From contig JAUIEC010000007.1 of assembly GCA_030428945.1 (NCBI GenBank), positions 1-64,000 on the forward strand: DNA of 64,000 nucleotides. Direction: 5' to 3'. Below the pieces are notes generated by a model. The model was not told the DNA's origin. It did no database searches and saw only the letters and a list, made by a program, of their open reading frames with translations. The position numbers were made by a program, and so were the translations under genes. Positions 8,600 to 16,543 of this stretch are shown here, piece by piece; position 1 is the first letter of the stretch, and each line of letters begins with the position of its first letter. This DNA comes from Phycisphaerae bacterium (GTDB lineage: Bacteria; Planctomycetota; Phycisphaerae; UBA1845; Fen-1342).

Positions 8600-9774
8600 C
8601 CCAGCATCCGCCCGACCAGCGGAATCCGCCGGGCCGCCGCACCAACCAGCACCCGCAGCGCCCCCCGACGTCCGACCCCCGGCAGACTGCAGACAAACCG
8701 CAGTCGCCCGCCGTTCGGAACCCGCGGAATCTGGAAGGGATCATCACCCAGCCGGCAGACGTCACGCAGGTTCACGATCCGCCGCACCGCGCCGCGATAC
8801 CCCAGCAGACGCGCCGTCTCAACCGTCAGGCTGCCCGCCTCGTTCCACGGAAACGCCAGGTGCCGGATCGGCTTCTCGAAACGTGACTCCAGGATCTCTC
8901 GCGTCCGCGACAGGTTCTCGTGAATCGCCGCCCGCTGCGCATCCGCCGTCTCGAACCGCCCCGGTACCGGCGATCCAACCCGCACCCCGAGCGTCCGCTC
9001 CAGCACCGCCCGCCAGTCGCTCCGCTCGAAGAACGCCGCCCCACCCTCGGCCGCAACCTTCGCGGCACACGCCTCGAGCGGCTCGCGCTCCGGCAGGAAA
9101 CGACGACGATGCCCGAGTCGGCTGTCCGCCGGCAGCAGCGGCCAGCCCGCCGGCAGCCCCGGATCGTCCGTCGGTTGCAGATCGTCGCGCCACAGCACGT
9201 ACTGGTCACGCATCGCCGGCCGGGCAAAGCCCTGCAGGTGCGAATCGATCCAGACCCGGTGGTGCGAGTACGAATGTGCCTGCACGTCCAGCACACCGCT
9301 GCCGTGCATCTCGAGCAACTGGTCCCAGGTCGCGCCGCAGCCAAGGGGGTGACGCCGCGCCCGGCAGTGATCCTCCGGACCGTCCGGAATCCACCACGGA
9401 CACAGGAACACCGTCGCCCGCATCTGCCGGGCACGCAGCAGCGGATACGCGTGCCGGTAAACCGAGGCGTGACCGTCATCGAACGTCAGCACGATCGGAC
9501 GCTCCGGCAGCGTGCCGGCGCCATCCAGCCAGTCGCAGAGCGCGTCCAGGTCGATCGGCTCGTAGCCGTTGGCCGCCAGGTAGTCGAGTTCCCGCGCGAA
9601 CACGTCCGGCTCGACATCGTGATACATGACCACCGGCACGTCGCCGTCCAGCCGACCGCTGGCCACGAAACGCGGCCAGTTCTGCTGCAGCCCGAAACGC
9701 AGACCGCTGCGAAGCGTCAGCGCCGCCACGACCGCACCGGCCGCCGCCGTCGTCGCCATGCCGGCATCGATCAT
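8596..9774 (-). CDS. Polysaccharide deacetylase (NodB/CE4-like)
   Basis: 392 residues. After a short hydrophobic N-terminus come 'DVPVVMYHDVEP' and then the NodB motif 1 'RPIVLTFDDGHASVYRHAYP', followed by 'DVQAHSYSHHRVW', which corresponds to the metal-binding H(S/T)xxH motif 2. CE4 enzymes remove N- or O-acetyl groups from sugars; the polymer of this operon is the likely target. A long insert of about 130 residues lies between motif 2 and 'RHLAFPWNEAGSLTVETA'. The ATG start lies in the ATGA overlap with the sulfotransferase stop, which decided it over an upstream GTG/TTG. Confidence 0.85.
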   Translation of the reverse strand: MIDAGMATTAAAGAVVAALTLRSGLRFGLQQNWPRFVASGRLDGDVPVVMYHDVEPDVFARELDYLAANGYEPIDLDALCDWLDGAGTLPERPIVLTFDDGHASVYRHAYPLLRARQMRATVFLCPWWIPDGPEDHCRARRHPLGCGATWDQLLEMHGSGVLDVQAHSYSHHRVWIDSHLQGFARPAMRDQYVLWRDDLQPTDDPGLPAGWPLLPADSRLGHRRRFLPEREPLEACAAKVAAEGGAAFFERSDWRAVLERTLGVRVGSPVPGRFETADAQRAAIHENLSRTREILESRFEKPIRHLAFPWNEAGSLTVETARLLGYRGAVRRIVNLRDVCRLGDDPFQIPRVPNGGRLRFVCSLPGVGRRGALRVLVGAAARRIPLVGRMLG

Positions 9775-10613
9775 GCCGGTGTCACCCGCGGCAGATCCCA
9801 CCGCTCGTGCAGGTCCAGCCCGGTCCGCACTGCGAACGCCTCCAGGTCCGGCCCCAGTTCACGAAGGACGCGCTCCCGGGCCGCCGCCGAAAACGTCGGA
9901 CGATCCAGCGTCCGCCCGCCCATCCGGCCCAGGCGACCGCGAACCCGCTCCGGCAGAACGGTCCGCACCAGGTTCGCCAGCCACGGAACGCGGCGAATGA
10001 CCTCGCTGACACCCGAACGCCGCCGCTTGTCGGCCGTCACGTTCCGGGCCCGCGTGTCCTCGGGCTGAAAGTGCGCATCGATCTCCAGTTGCCTGAAGAC
10101 CTGCGCCAGCACGCCCGCGGGGTCCCGCTTGAAGTCCTCGAAGATCACCCAGATCCAGCGGGCCGACGGACAGTGCCGCGCGATCTCCGCCACCTGCATC
10201 TCGTACCGGCTGCAGTCCAGCAGGATCGGATGCGCGTCGAGCGCCTCCTCCAGCGAAACCGTGATCCGCCCCTGGTACCACTCGTGCTGGTAGTGCGAGA
10301 TGATCCGGTCCAGCGGGTGGCGAACGATGTACAGCATCCGCAGCGCCTCGACATCCAGCGTCGCCGCGATCCGCTCGCCAACCAGCGGCCGGTGCGGGTA
10401 CATCGTGTAAGTCGTGGAAGCCTCGGCCACGATCGCCGTCTTCGCTTCGCGGAACAGTCCGCGGTACCAGTCCGTCCCGCGCTCCCAGTTCTCGCAGAAG
10501 AACCGCGGCTCCTTCGGCGTGCTCATGAAGATGTCGGGGTGCTCACCAAGCTGCCCGGCGAGACTCGTCGTCCCGCTCTTCATCGCACCCACAAGCAGAA
10601 GGTTCGGCAGCAT
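9771..10613 (-). CDS. PAPS-dependent sulfotransferase
   Basis: 280 residues with the PAPS 5'-phosphosulfate loop 'LVGAMKSGTTSLAGQLGEHP' at residues 7-26 and the second PAPS site 'LYIVRHPLDRIISHYQHEW' around residue 95-113. 'WIWVIFEDFKRDPAGVLAQV' is the usual C-terminal landmark. It would transfer sulfate to a hydroxyl or amine of the glycan made by the neighbouring genes. No sulfate-activation genes (cysD/N/C) are in the window. It starts 7 bp after the epimerase stop and overlaps the deacetylase by 4 bp. Confidence 0.88.
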   Translation of the reverse strand: MLPNLLLVGAMKSGTTSLAGQLGEHPDIFMSTPKEPRFFCENWERGTDWYRGLFREAKTAIVAEASTTYTMYPHRPLVGERIAATLDVEALRMLYIVRHPLDRIISHYQHEWYQGRITVSLEEALDAHPILLDCSRYEMQVAEIARHCPSARWIWVIFEDFKRDPAGVLAQVFRQLEIDAHFQPEDTRARNVTADKRRRSGVSEVIRRVPWLANLVRTVLPERVRGRLGRMGGRTLDRPTFSAAARERVLRELGPDLEAFAVRTGLDLHERWDLPRVTPA

Positions 10614-10619
10614 GCGTCC

Positions 10620-11711
10620 TCAGGATTGCGCGGCCAGGATCCGGGCGATCCGCTCGGCCGCCTTGCCGTCCCACTTGTCGGGCGTCCGCCCGCTGGCCGG
10701 CTGGCCGGTCCGCTGGTCGTACGCGGCGATGATCGCCCGCGGATCGATCCCGACCAGCGTGTTGGTGCCCTGGTCGATCGTCACCGGCCGTTCGGTGTTC
10801 TCGCGCAGCGTCAGGCACCAGACGCCGAGGATCGTCGTCTCTTCCTGGATGCCGCCCGAGTCGGTCAGCACCACGTTGGCATTGGCGGTCAGCTTGAGGA
10901 AGTCGAGGTAGCCCAGCGGCTCCACCACGCGCAGACCCGCCAGCCCGTCGATCCGCTGCTTCAGCCCGAGCTTTTCTAGGTTCGCGACCGTCCGCGGGTG
11001 CATCGGGAACACGATCGGCCGGTCGCGCTGCACGTGTTCGAGCGCGTCGATGATCCCGCCGAAGATCTCCGGGTTGTCGACGTTGCTCGGGCGGTGCAGC
11101 GTCGCCACGTTGTAGCCCCGCGGTTCCAGGCCGAGGTCGGTCAGCACGGTCGACGCTTCGGCCTTCTCGCGATTGGCCAGCAGCGTGTCGATCATCACGT
11201 TGCCGACGAAGTGCACTTTCTCGTCCGGCACGCCTTCGCGCTTCAGGTTCTCGAGCCCGCTCGGTTCGGTCACGAACAGCAGGTCCGAGATGGAATCCGT
11301 CAGCACGCGGTTGACCTCTTCCGGCATGCCGCGGTCGAAGCTCCGCAGACCGGCCTCGACGTGCGCCAGGCGAATGCCCATCTTCACGGCCACCATGCCG
11401 CAGGCGATCGTGCTGTTGACGTCGCCGACGACCAGCACCCAGTCGGGCTTGCGCTCGAGGCAGACCTGTTCGAAGGCGGTCATGATCTGGGCGGTCTGCA
11501 CGGCGTGGCTGCCGGAGCCGATCCCGAGGTTCAGGTCCGGTTCGGGGATCCCAAGCTGCTTGAAGAACAGGTCGGACATGTTCTTGTCGTAGTGCTGCCC
11601 GGTATGGATCAGCAGCGGGTCGATCCCGGAGTGGGCCCCGTAGGCCCGCATCAGCGGGGCGATCTTCATGAAGTTGGGGCGCGCCCCGCAGATATTGATA
11701 ATGCTCGGCAT
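10620..11711 (-). CDS. wecB: UDP-N-acetylglucosamine 2-epimerase (non-hydrolysing)
   Basis: 363 residues, the usual family length, starting MPSIINICGARPNFMKIAPL. Landmarks are 'HTGQHYDKNMSD', 'VVGDVNSTIA', 'HVEAGLRSFDRGMPEEVNR' and 'VLTDSGGIQEETTILG', all diagnostic for the enzyme that interconverts UDP-GlcNAc and UDP-ManNAc. It is the first gene of the minus-strand polysaccharide operon, so the sugar is probably ManNAc or ManNAcA. The leader upstream holds a hairpin and a long short-period repeat. No dedicated UDP-ManNAc dehydrogenase was seen in the window. Confidence 0.93.
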   Translation of the reverse strand: MPSIINICGARPNFMKIAPLMRAYGAHSGIDPLLIHTGQHYDKNMSDLFFKQLGIPEPDLNLGIGSGSHAVQTAQIMTAFEQVCLERKPDWVLVVGDVNSTIACGMVAVKMGIRLAHVEAGLRSFDRGMPEEVNRVLTDSISDLLFVTEPSGLENLKREGVPDEKVHFVGNVMIDTLLANREKAEASTVLTDLGLEPRGYNVATLHRPSNVDNPEIFGGIIDALEHVQRDRPIVFPMHPRTVANLEKLGLKQRIDGLAGLRVVEPLGYLDFLKLTANANVVLTDSGGIQEETTILGVWCLTLRENTERPVTIDQGTNTLVGIDPRAIIAAYDQRTGQPASGRTPDKWDGKAAERIARILAAQS

Positions 11712-11813
11712 CTTCCGGTCCTTCCTGCAAAGCCTCGCCGCGGGCAGACTCCGTCCCCGTCAGCCGCGCCGGACCACTCGCCCAAACGCTTGCCCAAAAA
11801 GAACTTACGGCCT

Positions 11814-11831
11814 GCCTGTCAGCGCACAGGC
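11814..11831 (-). promoter_or_regulatory. Leader hairpin upstream of wecB
   Basis: A perfect inverted repeat GCCTGT-6 nt-ACAGGC lies about 100 bases upstream of wecB. On the minus strand it is followed within 20 bases by CTTTTT. The T run is too far from the stem for a standard terminator. Given the NusG paralogue next door, a pause or recruitment element in the operon leader is possible; this is inference only. Confidence 0.3.
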
Positions 11832-11938
11832 CCTAGAGCCTATCGGCCGCGCCGCGGGGCGTCTAGAGGGGCGTGGGAAAAGCCCTTACGGGGGGTACGG
11901 AGACGCGGGAGACGTGTTCAGGACTTCGGAGAGCAGCG

Positions 11939-12125
11939 TTCCGGTTCGAAGTTCGGCGTTCACGTTCCGGAGTTCCGAGTTCGGAGTTCCGGAGTCCCGA
12001 GTCCCGAGTTCCGAGTTCGGCGTTCGGAGTTCGGTTCGGCGTTCCGAGTTCGGAGTTCGGAGTTCGGCGTTCACGTTCCGGAGTTCCGGAGTTCCGAGTT
12101 CGGCGTTCGACGTTCGGCGTTCGGA
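11939..12125. repeat. Short tandem repeat region, GAGTTC-type units (period 7-8)
   Basis: About 190 bp built from imperfect copies of GGAGTTCC, CGAGTTCG and GGCGTTCG, including two near-identical longer blocks each ending 'GGCGTTCACGTTCCGGAGTT'. All frames through it translate to repetitive, low-complexity sequence with no protein signature. It fills most of the 520-bp gap between wecB and the aminotransferase stop; apart from the leader hairpin I see no gene in that gap. Confidence 0.85.
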
Positions 12126-12231
12126 CTGCCGCCCGTTCGCTCGTCGTAGGGTGCGTCATCGACGCGGCAGACCGCGACCCCTCCCGCCACGGACGCTGCA
12201 GGCGTCGATGCCGCACCGCGTGGCAGTCCGC

Positions 12232-13479
12232 TCACCGCCCCGCAGCAACATCCGCGCGGTAGGCATCCAGCACCCCGCCCAGGATCGCGATGTCCGACTC
12301 GAACGTCTCCGGCAGCAGCGGCCCGAACGAGAAGCGGAACCAGTTCTCGTACGGCGACACGTAGGCCGGGTCCTTCGCGTGCGGCCTGGCCATGTCGCAG
12401 TCGACGCCTTCGAGGATCGCCGCCCCGTGCCGGAACAGCCGCCGGTTCAGTTCGCCGGCGTTCAGCCCCTCCGGCAGGCGCAGCCAGTGGTAGAATCCGC
12501 CCTCACCGGTGAAGACGCCCAGCCCCATCTTCTCGAACGCCGCGCCGTACCGCTCGCGCTGCATGCCGTAGTGCCGGTCGACCGCCTCGCGGGCCTGGGC
12601 CACGCGCTCGGGCCTGAGCAACTCGACCGCGTACAACTGCGACGGATGGCTGACCCCGCCCATGCCGAAACTCGAATAGTTCGACATCGTCTCGATGTTC
12701 CGCCTGCTGGCGATGATCCAGCCGATCCGGATTCCGGGACACTGCAGCCCCTTGGTGCACGCGCCCGACAGGAACACGTTGCTGTTGTCGAGATCCCGGA
12801 CGTACTGGAGGCCGCTGACGCCCCGGGACGGGTGAAACATCTCGTAGGCTTCGTCCAGCAGGATCCCGTTCTTCGGCTGCTCCGCCAGCGCGATCAGTTC
12901 CTCCAGTTCCGCCCCCGCCCGCGTGTGGCCGGTCGGGTTGCCCGGGTTCGAGATGATCGGCAGCAGGTGCGTCCGGTCGTTCAGACCGCTGCGATCGAAG
13001 TAGACCGCGTTGGCCGGATGGAACCCGTTCTCCTCGGTGAACGGCACCACCCGCCAGTCGGTCCCGGTCTGCGTCAGGATGTCGAGATACGCCGGCCACT
13101 CCGCGTTGCCGATCCGGACCTCGACGTGCGCCTTGAGGAACGCCAGCACCGTGTAGATCCCCGGCCGGCCGCCGGCGAAGACCATCACGTTCTCAGGCGT
13201 GATCTTCGAGCCGTAGAAGTCGTTGTAGTGTGCGGCGATCGCCGCCCGCAGACGCGGGTGCCCCCACGCCTTGGGATAGAAACGATCCTCGAAGGTCACC
13301 TCGACACTGTCCGGCAGCGGCGGCCCGCCGGGAAGCTGCGTCGTCAGCGGAAACCCCTGCGACCAGGGATGCGTCCCCTCGGTCCCCATGAACTGACCGT
13401 AACTGTCGCGAAAAGCGTACAGCGTCTCGTAGATGCCCATCGGCGGGCAGTTGTCAGACAGGAACGACTCGCGTGTCAT
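12232..13479 (-). CDS. PLP-dependent aminotransferase, class I/II (fold type I)
   Basis: 415 residues beginning MTRESFLSDNCPPMGIYETL. The fold-type I pattern is present: 'WGHPRLRAAIAAHYNDFYG' (phosphate region), 'ISNPGNPTGHTRAG' with the substrate-binding NPTG, 'GILLDEAYEMFHP' with the PLP Asp and Tyr, and 'SGACTKGLQCPGIRIGWI' holding the Schiff-base Lys and the Arg. It transaminates an amino acid or amino sugar-like substrate; the specific one is not readable. It follows the NusG-like gene on the same strand across an 82-bp repeat-filled gap, and is followed by the wecB leader. Confidence 0.85.
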   Translation of the reverse strand: MTRESFLSDNCPPMGIYETLYAFRDSYGQFMGTEGTHPWSQGFPLTTQLPGGPPLPDSVEVTFEDRFYPKAWGHPRLRAAIAAHYNDFYGSKITPENVMVFAGGRPGIYTVLAFLKAHVEVRIGNAEWPAYLDILTQTGTDWRVVPFTEENGFHPANAVYFDRSGLNDRTHLLPIISNPGNPTGHTRAGAELEELIALAEQPKNGILLDEAYEMFHPSRGVSGLQYVRDLDNSNVFLSGACTKGLQCPGIRIGWIIASRRNIETMSNYSSFGMGGVSHPSQLYAVELLRPERVAQAREAVDRHYGMQRERYGAAFEKMGLGVFTGEGGFYHWLRLPEGLNAGELNRRLFRHGAAILEGVDCDMARPHAKDPAYVSPYENWFRFSFGPLLPETFESDIAILGGVLDAYRADVAAGR

Positions 13480-13489
13480 CTGACCCCGC

Positions 13490-13551
13490 TTTCACTCTTC
13501 CACCCATTCACCCATTCACCCTTTCACTCTTCCACCCATTCACCCTTTCAA
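13490..13551. repeat. Short tandem repeat, TTTCACTC/CACCCATT units
   Basis: Imperfect 7-8 bp units (TTTCACTC, TTCCACCC, ATTCACCC) fill the gap between the NusG-like stop and the aminotransferase start. A block of about 24 bp is duplicated at 32-bp spacing. It belongs to the same family as repeats near 27.2, 35.9 and 54.4 kb. Confidence 0.8.
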
Positions 13552-13561
13552 CAAAGACCGG

Positions 13562-14167
13562 TCAGGCCGGCGGATCGACGCGCTGCAGCACGTTCCGCTC
13601 GACCTCCACGACCACCGACTGCGAGAGCATCTCCACGCTCAGCACCAGCCGGGTCCGACCTTTCCGCGACTGGACCCGGCCCTGCACGCCCGCCAGCGGA
13701 CCGGCCATCACTTCGACCCAGTCGCCTCGCTGCAGCGGCCGTCCGAACTCGAACGCCGTATCGGTCGCCAGCACCGTCTGCACCGCCCGCAACTCGCGAA
13801 CCAGGGCCGCCTGGTCGGTGACCTCCAGCGTCGTCGCGATCCGGTTCGTCCGCAGGGCCCGCTCGCGCTGCGCCTGATCCGCCAGGATGAAGACATACCC
13901 CGCGAAGACCGGCACCAGCGCCTCGGATGTCCGGCCGCTGCGGGCACTGCGGGTGACGCTCCGCTGCAGCGGCAGGTAGAAGCGAATCCCGAGCGTTCGC
14001 AGGTCCAGCCCGAGCGCCTTCTCGGTCCGCGGACGGGTATGCGCAACCCACCACGGCAGCGTCGAATCCGGTATCGCCCGCTCGGCCGCCTGCAGCAGAC
14101 GCTGCTCCCAGAACGCCGCCGCCGGCGTGCGGATCTCGGATTGCGGGTTGCTGGCGCTCATCGTCAT
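13562..14167 (-). CDS. NusG-like transcription elongation/antitermination factor (RfaH/UpxY/LoaP type)
   Basis: 201 residues. The N-terminal NGN domain has 'WWVAHTRPRTEKALGLDLRT' near residue 39, 'YLPLQRSV' and 'LVPVFAGYVFILADQ'. The C-terminal KOW domain covers about residues 145-195 ('RGDWVEVMAGPLAGVQGRVQ'). The housekeeping NusG is normally beside secE and ribosomal protein genes, so this lone copy next to a polysaccharide operon looks like a specialised paralogue of the RfaH/UpxY/LoaP kind. The first 13 residues (SASNPQSEIRTP) derive from a GGATTGC-type repeat, so the true start may be internal. It follows the crotonase by 38 bp on the same strand. Confidence 0.85.
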   Translation of the reverse strand: MTMSASNPQSEIRTPAAAFWEQRLLQAAERAIPDSTLPWWVAHTRPRTEKALGLDLRTLGIRFYLPLQRSVTRSARSGRTSEALVPVFAGYVFILADQAQRERALRTNRIATTLEVTDQAALVRELRAVQTVLATDTAFEFGRPLQRGDWVEVMAGPLAGVQGRVQSRKGRTRLVLSVEMLSQSVVVEVERNVLQRVDPPA

Positions 14168-14205
14168 CCCGTTGCGGCGGCCGCGGCCCGGTCCGTCCGC
14201 GCGAC

Positions 14206-14949
14206 CTACTTGATCCAGCCCGCCTTGCGCTTCTCGATGAAGGCCCGCATGCCTTCCTGGCCCTGCGCGTGCTGCATGCTCTCCGCAAAGGCCGCCGTCT
14301 CTTCGCCGGTCAGCAGCGCCCGCTTGCAGGCCGCGATCGCCGCCGGCGAAGCCTTGCGCATGCTGCCGGTCAGTTCGGCCACCGCCTGTTCGAGCGCATC
14401 GTCATCGGCGACCACCTGGTCGACCAGGCCGATCCGCTCGGCCGCCGCGGCATCGACCGACAGTCCGCTGTAGATCATCCGCCGCGCCTGCGACGGCCCG
14501 ACCAGGCGCGGCAGCCGATGCGTGCCGCCCCAGCCCGGAATCAGGCCGAGATGCGTCTCCGGCTGGCCGAGTTGCGCCTTCGCCGTCGCGATCCGAAAGT
14601 CGCACGCCAGCGCCAGTTCGCAGCCGCCGCCCAGCGCGTGACCGTTGACGGCCGCGACCGTCACCTGCGGCAGCGCTTCGATCTGCCCGAAGACCTGCGT
14701 GCCGGCCTGCCCGAACTGCACGGCCCCCTCGTGGTCGAGCCCGCTCATCTGCTTGATGTCGGCCCCGGCCACGAACGTCTTGCCGCGCCCCTGGAAGACG
14801 ACGAAGCGGATGTTCTCATCCTCGGCCAGCGGGCGGACGGTCGCGCCGAGCGCGGCGATCACCTCCAGCGAGAACACGTTGACGCCCTTCTCACTCGAGA
14901 ACCAGACGTGGGCGGTGTCGCCCTCGAGTTGCAGTTTGACCGTTGTCAC
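14206..14949 (-). CDS. Enoyl-CoA hydratase/isomerase (crotonase family)
   Basis: 247 residues with GTG start. The crotonase oxyanion elements are 'TFVAGADIKQMSG' near residue 60 and 'VNGHALGGGCELALACDFRI' near 100. 'LGQPETHLGLIPGWGGTHRL' near 127 carries the second catalytic Glu region (the Glu of PETHLG) and marks hydratases. It hydrates trans-2-enoyl-CoA to 3-hydroxyacyl-CoA in beta-oxidation or butyrate-type metabolism. It lies 15 bp after the 3-hydroxybutyryl-CoA dehydrogenase, whose product family it pairs with, so they form an operon. Confidence 0.9.
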   Translation of the reverse strand: MTTVKLQLEGDTAHVWFSSEKGVNVFSLEVIAALGATVRPLAEDENIRFVVFQGRGKTFVAGADIKQMSGLDHEGAVQFGQAGTQVFGQIEALPQVTVAAVNGHALGGGCELALACDFRIATAKAQLGQPETHLGLIPGWGGTHRLPRLVGPSQARRMIYSGLSVDAAAAERIGLVDQVVADDDALEQAVAELTGSMRKASPAAIAACKRALLTGEETAAFAESMQHAQGQEGMRAFIEKRKAGWIK

Positions 14950-14964
14950 CGGTTTCGCCCCCCG

Positions 14965-15828
14965 CTACTTGCTGTAGTCGTAGAATCCGCGTCCGCTCTT
15001 GCGACCGAGCAGGCCCGCCCGCACCATCGTCCGCAGCAGCGGCGTCGGGCGATAGCGATCGTCGCCCAGGTCGCGGTGCAGCACTTCGAGAATGAACAGG
15101 CACGTGTCCAGTCCGATCAGGTCGGCCAGCGCCAGCGGTCCCATCGGGTGGTTCATGCCGAGCTTCATCACGCCGTCGATCGCTTCGGCATCGGCGACCC
15201 CGTCGGCATAGCAGCAGACCGCCTCGTTGATCATCGGCATCAGGATCCGGTTGCTGACGAACCCGGGGTGATCCTTGACCTGCAGCGGCGTCTTGCCGAG
15301 GTCGCTCGCCAGGCGCGTGATCGTCTCGGTCACCCGCGGGTCGGTCTGCAGGCCGACGACCACCTCGACCAGTTTCATCAGCGGAACCGGATTGAAGAAG
15401 TGCATCCCGATGAACTGCGCCGGGCGACCGCTCGCGGCCGCAAGCTGGCTGATCGAAATGCTGCTGGTGTTGCTGGCGAAGATCACGTCCGGCGCGACGA
15501 TCCCGTTCAGTTCGCGCCAGACGCGCGTCTTGATCTCGGGGTCCTCGATGATCGCTTCCACCACCAGGTCCACGCCGGACAGGTCGTTCAGGCCCGCGGG
15601 CTGAATCCGGGCCCGCGTCGCGTCCGCGTCCTTCTGCGCGAGCTTGCCCTTCTCGACGAACTTGGCGAGCGACTTCTCGATGCCCGCCAGGCCCCGCTCG
15701 ACCGCGCCTTCCGTGCTGTCGTGCACGTGCACGGTGTGCCCGGCCGCGGCAAAGGTCTGGACGATCCCGGCCCCCATCTGGCCGGCCCCGAGGACGCCGA
15801 CGGTCCTGATTTCGGTCCGAAGCTGCAT
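14965..15828 (-). CDS. 3-hydroxybutyryl-CoA dehydrogenase
   Basis: 287 residues, the normal length of the stand-alone enzyme. The NAD site is '[20 protein letters not shown]' at residues 12-31; '[19 protein letters not shown]' carries the catalytic His; '[18 protein letters not shown]' and '[18 protein letters not shown]' belong to the C-terminal helical domain. It oxidises 3-hydroxyacyl-CoA to 3-ketoacyl-CoA, or the reverse. AGGAGAAC precedes the ATG. First gene of an operon with the crotonase and perhaps the NusG-like gene; a candidate promoter lies just upstream. Confidence 0.93.
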   Translation of the reverse strand: MQLRTEIRTVGVLGAGQMGAGIVQTFAAAGHTVHVHDSTEGAVERGLAGIEKSLAKFVEKGKLAQKDADATRARIQPAGLNDLSGVDLVVEAIIEDPEIKTRVWRELNGIVAPDVIFASNTSSISISQLAAASGRPAQFIGMHFFNPVPLMKLVEVVVGLQTDPRVTETITRLASDLGKTPLQVKDHPGFVSNRILMPMINEAVCCYADGVADAEAIDGVMKLGMNHPMGPLALADLIGLDTCLFILEVLHRDLGDDRYRPTPLLRTMVRAGLLGRKSGRGFYDYSK

Positions 15829-15856
15829 GGCTGGTTCTCCTGCTTACCGGACCCTT

Positions 15857-15883
15857 TCTATAGCGCCGGGCCGGCGCGGTCAA
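15857..15883 (-). promoter_or_regulatory. Candidate promoter with palindromic spacer upstream of the 3-hydroxybutyryl-CoA dehydrogenase gene
   Basis: On the minus strand TTGACC (15878-15883) and TATAGA (15857-15862) are separated by 15 bp, slightly short for a sigma-70-type promoter. The whole spacer is a perfect palindrome, GCGCCGG-C-CCGGCGC (15863-15877). A repressor bound there would block the polymerase, so an operator is plausible. No mapping data; elements read by eye. Confidence 0.35.
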
Positions 15884-16048
15884 AACCGGCGCAGCGTCCA
15901 CCGCCAAAGCCGGCCGGACGTGCCACATCACCACCCTTTCTCGGACCCCGCCCGACCGGTCCGGCGGACCGTCGCGCAGGCAAAGCCGAACCCGACGCGG
16001 ACCGATGCTTCCGTAGCGACGGATTCGGTCGCGGATGGGGTTCCCTGC

Positions 16049-16543
16049 ATGCAGGCGGCGTGGCAACCAGGACGGCGGCGAGCGCACACCGCGCGCGGCT
16101 TCTCGCTGCTCGAGGTCGTGATGGTGCTGATCATCATCGGCATGCTCGCCTCGATGGCACTGCCCCGCTACGGCAACTCGATCGTGATTCACAGCGCCGA
16201 CGCCGCCGCCCGCCGACTGGCCGCCGACCTCGAGTGGGCCCGGACCCTCGCCCGAACCCGCAGCGCCCCGCAGACCGTCCGCATCCTCGGCACCGCCGAT
16301 CACGCCTACGAACTGGTCGGCATCAATGACCCCGACCACCCCGACCAGGCCTACACCGTCTCTCTGACCGAGGTCGGCCACGGAGCGGTGATCGATTCCT
16401 ACGACTTCGACGGCGACGCCGACCTGGTCTTCGACATGTACGGCCTGCCCGACAGCGCCGGACAGGTGGTGCTGTCGGTCGGGGACGAGCAGCGCACCAT
16501 CCAGGTCGAGGTCGGCAGCGGCCTCGTCAGCGTGACCGAATGA
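16049..16543 (+). CDS. Minor pseudopilin, GspH-like (prepilin)
   Basis: 164 residues. A short basic leader is followed by the prepilin cleavage and helix motif 'ARGFSLLEVVMVLIIIGMLA' (residues 15-34), with Glu at mature position 5. The rest is a small beta-rich domain as in GspH ('AAARRLAADLEWARTLARTR' is the helix extension). It would be cleaved by a PilD-type peptidase and join a type II secretion or type IV pilus-like filament. I chose the ATG at 16049 because it gives the right short leader. It overlaps the next pseudopilin gene by 4 bp (ATGA). Confidence 0.85.
   Translation: MQAAWQPGRRRAHTARGFSLLEVVMVLIIIGMLASMALPRYGNSIVIHSADAAARRLAADLEWARTLARTRSAPQTVRILGTADHAYELVGINDPDHPDQAYTVSLTEVGHGAVIDSYDFDGDADLVFDMYGLPDSAGQVVLSVGDEQRTIQVEVGSGLVSVTE

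Noticed and set aside
11939-12125. Coding region with Arg/Ser/Phe/Val-rich repeat protein
   Set aside because: The open frames exist only because the 7-8 bp units lack stops; the translations of all frames are low complexity and no ribosome site precedes them.
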